A DNA stretch of 47,444 nt from Micrococcales bacterium (GTDB lineage: Bacteria > Actinomycetota > Actinomycetes > Actinomycetales > Cellulomonadaceae). The stretch covers positions 1 to 47,444 of the forward strand of contig WRET01000019.1 of NCBI GenBank assembly GCA_009779195.1, read 5' to 3'. Below the pieces are notes generated by a model. That model was given only the letters and a program-made list of their open reading frames with translations. It was not told the origin of the DNA and made no database searches. Below are positions 45,986-47,444 of the stretch, one piece after another. Numbering within the stretch: position 1 is the stretch's first letter; each line of letters begins with the position of its first letter. The translations under genes were made by a program, and so were the position numbers.

Positions 45986-47325
45986 TGGGCCCCGAAGCAG
46001 AGCTCCTGGCCGCCCTGGACGCGTGGCAGCACCAGGACGTGGCCTACCAACCGCCGTGGCCCGACGCTGCGCACCTGGGGGCGGTGCGCAGCCGTCTGGC
46101 CACGCTGCCGCCGCTGGTGTTCGCCGGGGAGGCTGACGCCCTGCGCACCCAGCTGGCCAAGGCCGGGGCCGGCGAGGCGTTCGTCCTGCAGGGCGGCGAC
46201 TGCGCCGAGAGTTTCGCCGAAGCCACCGCCGACAAGATCCGCAACAAGATCAAGTTGTTGCTTCAGATGGCGGTCGTGCTCACCTACGGCGCGTCCATGC
46301 CGGTGGTCAAGCTCGGGCGGATGGCCGGGCAGTACGCCAAACCCCGCTCGTCGCAGACCGAGACCCGCGACCAGGTCACGTTGCCGTCGTTCTACGGCGA
46401 CGCGGTCAACTCGCACGAGTTCGACGCCGCGTCGCGTGTGCCGGACCCTGAGCGTCTGCTCGACAGCTACCACACGGCTGCGTCCACGCTGAACTTGATC
46501 CGGGCGTTCACCACAGGTGGGTTCGCCTCGCTGCGCCAGGCGCACGAGTGGAACCGGGGGTTCACCCAGAACCCTGCGTACGCGCGCTACGAAGAGATCG
46601 CTGCGGAGATCGACCGGGCGATGCGTTTCATGACCGCCTGCGGGGTGGATGTGGAGTCGCTGCGCGCCGTGGACCTGTTCGCCTCCCACGAGGGCCTGCT
46701 GCTGGACTACGAGCGGGCGCTGACGCGTATCGACTCGCGCACAGGGCTGGCCTACGACTGCTCGGCGCACTTCGTGTGGATCGGTGAGCGCACCCGCGAC
46801 CCCGACGGCGCGCACGTGGAGTACTTCGCCCAGGTGCGCAACCCGCTGGGGGTCAAGATCGGCCCGTCGGCGACACCTGACGACGTCGTGCGCCTGGTGG
46901 ACCGGCTCAACCCTGCCGGAGAGGCAGGGCGGCTCACTTTCATCGCCCGTATGGGAGCGGGAAAGGTCCGCGACGCCCTGGGGCCGTTGGTGGCCAAGAC
47001 TGCCGCGGACGGCCGTCCGGTGACCTGGACCTGCGACCCCATGCACGGCAACACCATCACCGTCAACGGGTACAAGACCCGGCGGTTCACCGATGTCGTC
47101 GACGAGGTCGCCGGGTTCTTCGAGGTGCACCGGGGGCTGGGGACCGTCCCTGGTGGTCTGCATGTCGAGCTCACTGGTGACGACGTGACCGAGGTGCTCG
47201 GCGGCGCCGAGGAGATCGACGCCGATGGTCTGGCGCGTCGCTACGAAACCCTCGTCGACCCGCGCCTGAACCACCAGCAGGGACTGGAGCTGGCGTTCCA
47301 GGTCGTCGAGCTGCTCCGGGCCTAG
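45985..47325 (+). CDS. aroG: DAHP synthase, class II
   Basis: 446 residues. Condenses phosphoenolpyruvate and erythrose 4-phosphate, the first step of aromatic synthesis. Class II segments are intact: LQGGDCAESF, KLGRMAGQYAKPRS, WNRGF, SAHFVWIGERTR, RMGAGKV and CDPMHGNT. The start overlaps the stop of pfp, so glycolytic and shikimate entry enzymes are made together. Followed by the right copy of the structured repeat. Confidence 0.96.
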   Translation: MGPEAELLAALDAWQHQDVAYQPPWPDAAHLGAVRSRLATLPPLVFAGEADALRTQLAKAGAGEAFVLQGGDCAESFAEATADKIRNKIKLLLQMAVVLTYGASMPVVKLGRMAGQYAKPRSSQTETRDQVTLPSFYGDAVNSHEFDAASRVPDPERLLDSYHTAASTLNLIRAFTTGGFASLRQAHEWNRGFTQNPAYARYEEIAAEIDRAMRFMTACGVDVESLRAVDLFASHEGLLLDYERALTRIDSRTGLAYDCSAHFVWIGERTRDPDGAHVEYFAQVRNPLGVKIGPSATPDDVVRLVDRLNPAGEAGRLTFIARMGAGKVRDALGPLVAKTAADGRPVTWTCDPMHGNTITVNGYKTRRFTDVVDEVAGFFEVHRGLGTVPGGLHVELTGDDVTEVLGGAEEIDADGLARRYETLVDPRLNHQQGLELAFQVVELLRA

Positions 47326-47371
47326 GCCGTGTTACGAAACTCCCTGCGCGCTGCGGCACGCCCGGCACGCA

Positions 47372-47437
47372 CGCTCGCGGCGTTGTCGATCCTCGGCCGC
47401 AGCGCTGCTGCGACTGTCGTCCTCCGCCTTGCGAGCG
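47372..47437. repeat. Structured intergenic repeat, right copy
   Basis: The same three blocks as at 9-67: CTCGCGGCGTTGTCG (47374-47388), AGCGCTGCT (47401-47409), CCTCCGCCTTGCGA (47421-47434). The central hairpin is CGCAGC-GCT-GCTGCG (47398-47412). Compared with the left copy the stem bases differ, but pairing is kept. The outer arms pair as CGCTCGCGGCG with CGCC-TT-GCGAGCG. It follows the aroG stop by about 46 bases. Confidence 0.75.
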
Positions 47438-47444
47438 CACGCCC

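Noticed and set aside
45184..47274. Long minus-strand open frame (696 codons) opposite pfp and aroG
   Set aside because: It is the antisense of two clear enzyme genes with coupled starts. Its composition is Arg/Gly/His-rich, as expected for a shadow frame in GC-rich DNA.

Overview
GC-rich chromosomal DNA of an actinobacterium, most likely Micrococcales (Cellulomonas-like). This is inferred from the gene families rather than from a search: an actinobacterial-type E2 with two lipoyl domains, DUF4191 and DUF3043 proteins, a PPi-dependent phosphofructokinase, class II DAHP synthase, a DEDD exonuclease/GIY-YIG protein, frequent GTG starts and several probable leaderless promoters.

Layout. (1) 120-3040, minus strand: cysK, a Crp/Fnr regulator and a ferredoxin-FAD-NAD reductase, the last preceded by an 18-codon Cys-Cys leader ORF. 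(2) 3215-5800: a membrane EAL phosphodiesterase with a degenerate GGDEF domain. (3) 5817-6025: tRNA-Gly(TCC) and tRNA-Pro(TGG), which mark the left edge of an accessory region. (4) 6.1-21.6 kb: a mosaic of lipoproteins, unknown membrane proteins and gene fragments (recombinase-type helix-turn-helix pieces, a frameshifted vapC, a WXG100 fragment, a truncated signal-peptide ORF). It also holds an AT-richer type VII secretion-like cluster (11.2-14.3 kb), a vanY-vanR-vanS operon without vanHAX, a probable toxin-antitoxin pair with palindromic operators, and a secreted protein. (5) 22.2-38.1 kb: core metabolism with glnA, a DUF4191 protein, a flavodoxin, a TIGR01777 epimerase, sucB, lpdA, pepA, pyrD, a DUF3043 protein, a DJ-1/PfpI protein, erpA, an AsnC-type RAM protein, trpD with a receiver-like protein, and sodA. 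(6) 38.3-42.1 kb: an RNA-repair operon with HD-Pnk and RNA ligase, in which the ligase is joined in frame to a DEDDh exonuclease/GIY-YIG protein. (7) 42.3-47.3 kb: ROK glucokinase, a membrane protein, acyltransferase, pfp and class II aroG.

The two ends of the window carry diverged copies of one structured repeat. Their central hairpins differ by paired changes. If this is a whole contig, that repeat probably set its ends.

Most worth a second look: the type VII-like cluster (EspL/YbaB-like protein, small acidic protein, glycine-zipper membrane protein with a WXG-like motif, single-pass extracytoplasmic protein) opposite a WXG100 gene; the exonuclease-GIY-YIG-RNA ligase joining next to HD-Pnk; the Cys-Cys leader overlapping the reductase start; and the covarying terminal repeat. 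No CRISPR array, complete insertion sequence, integrase or rRNA was seen.
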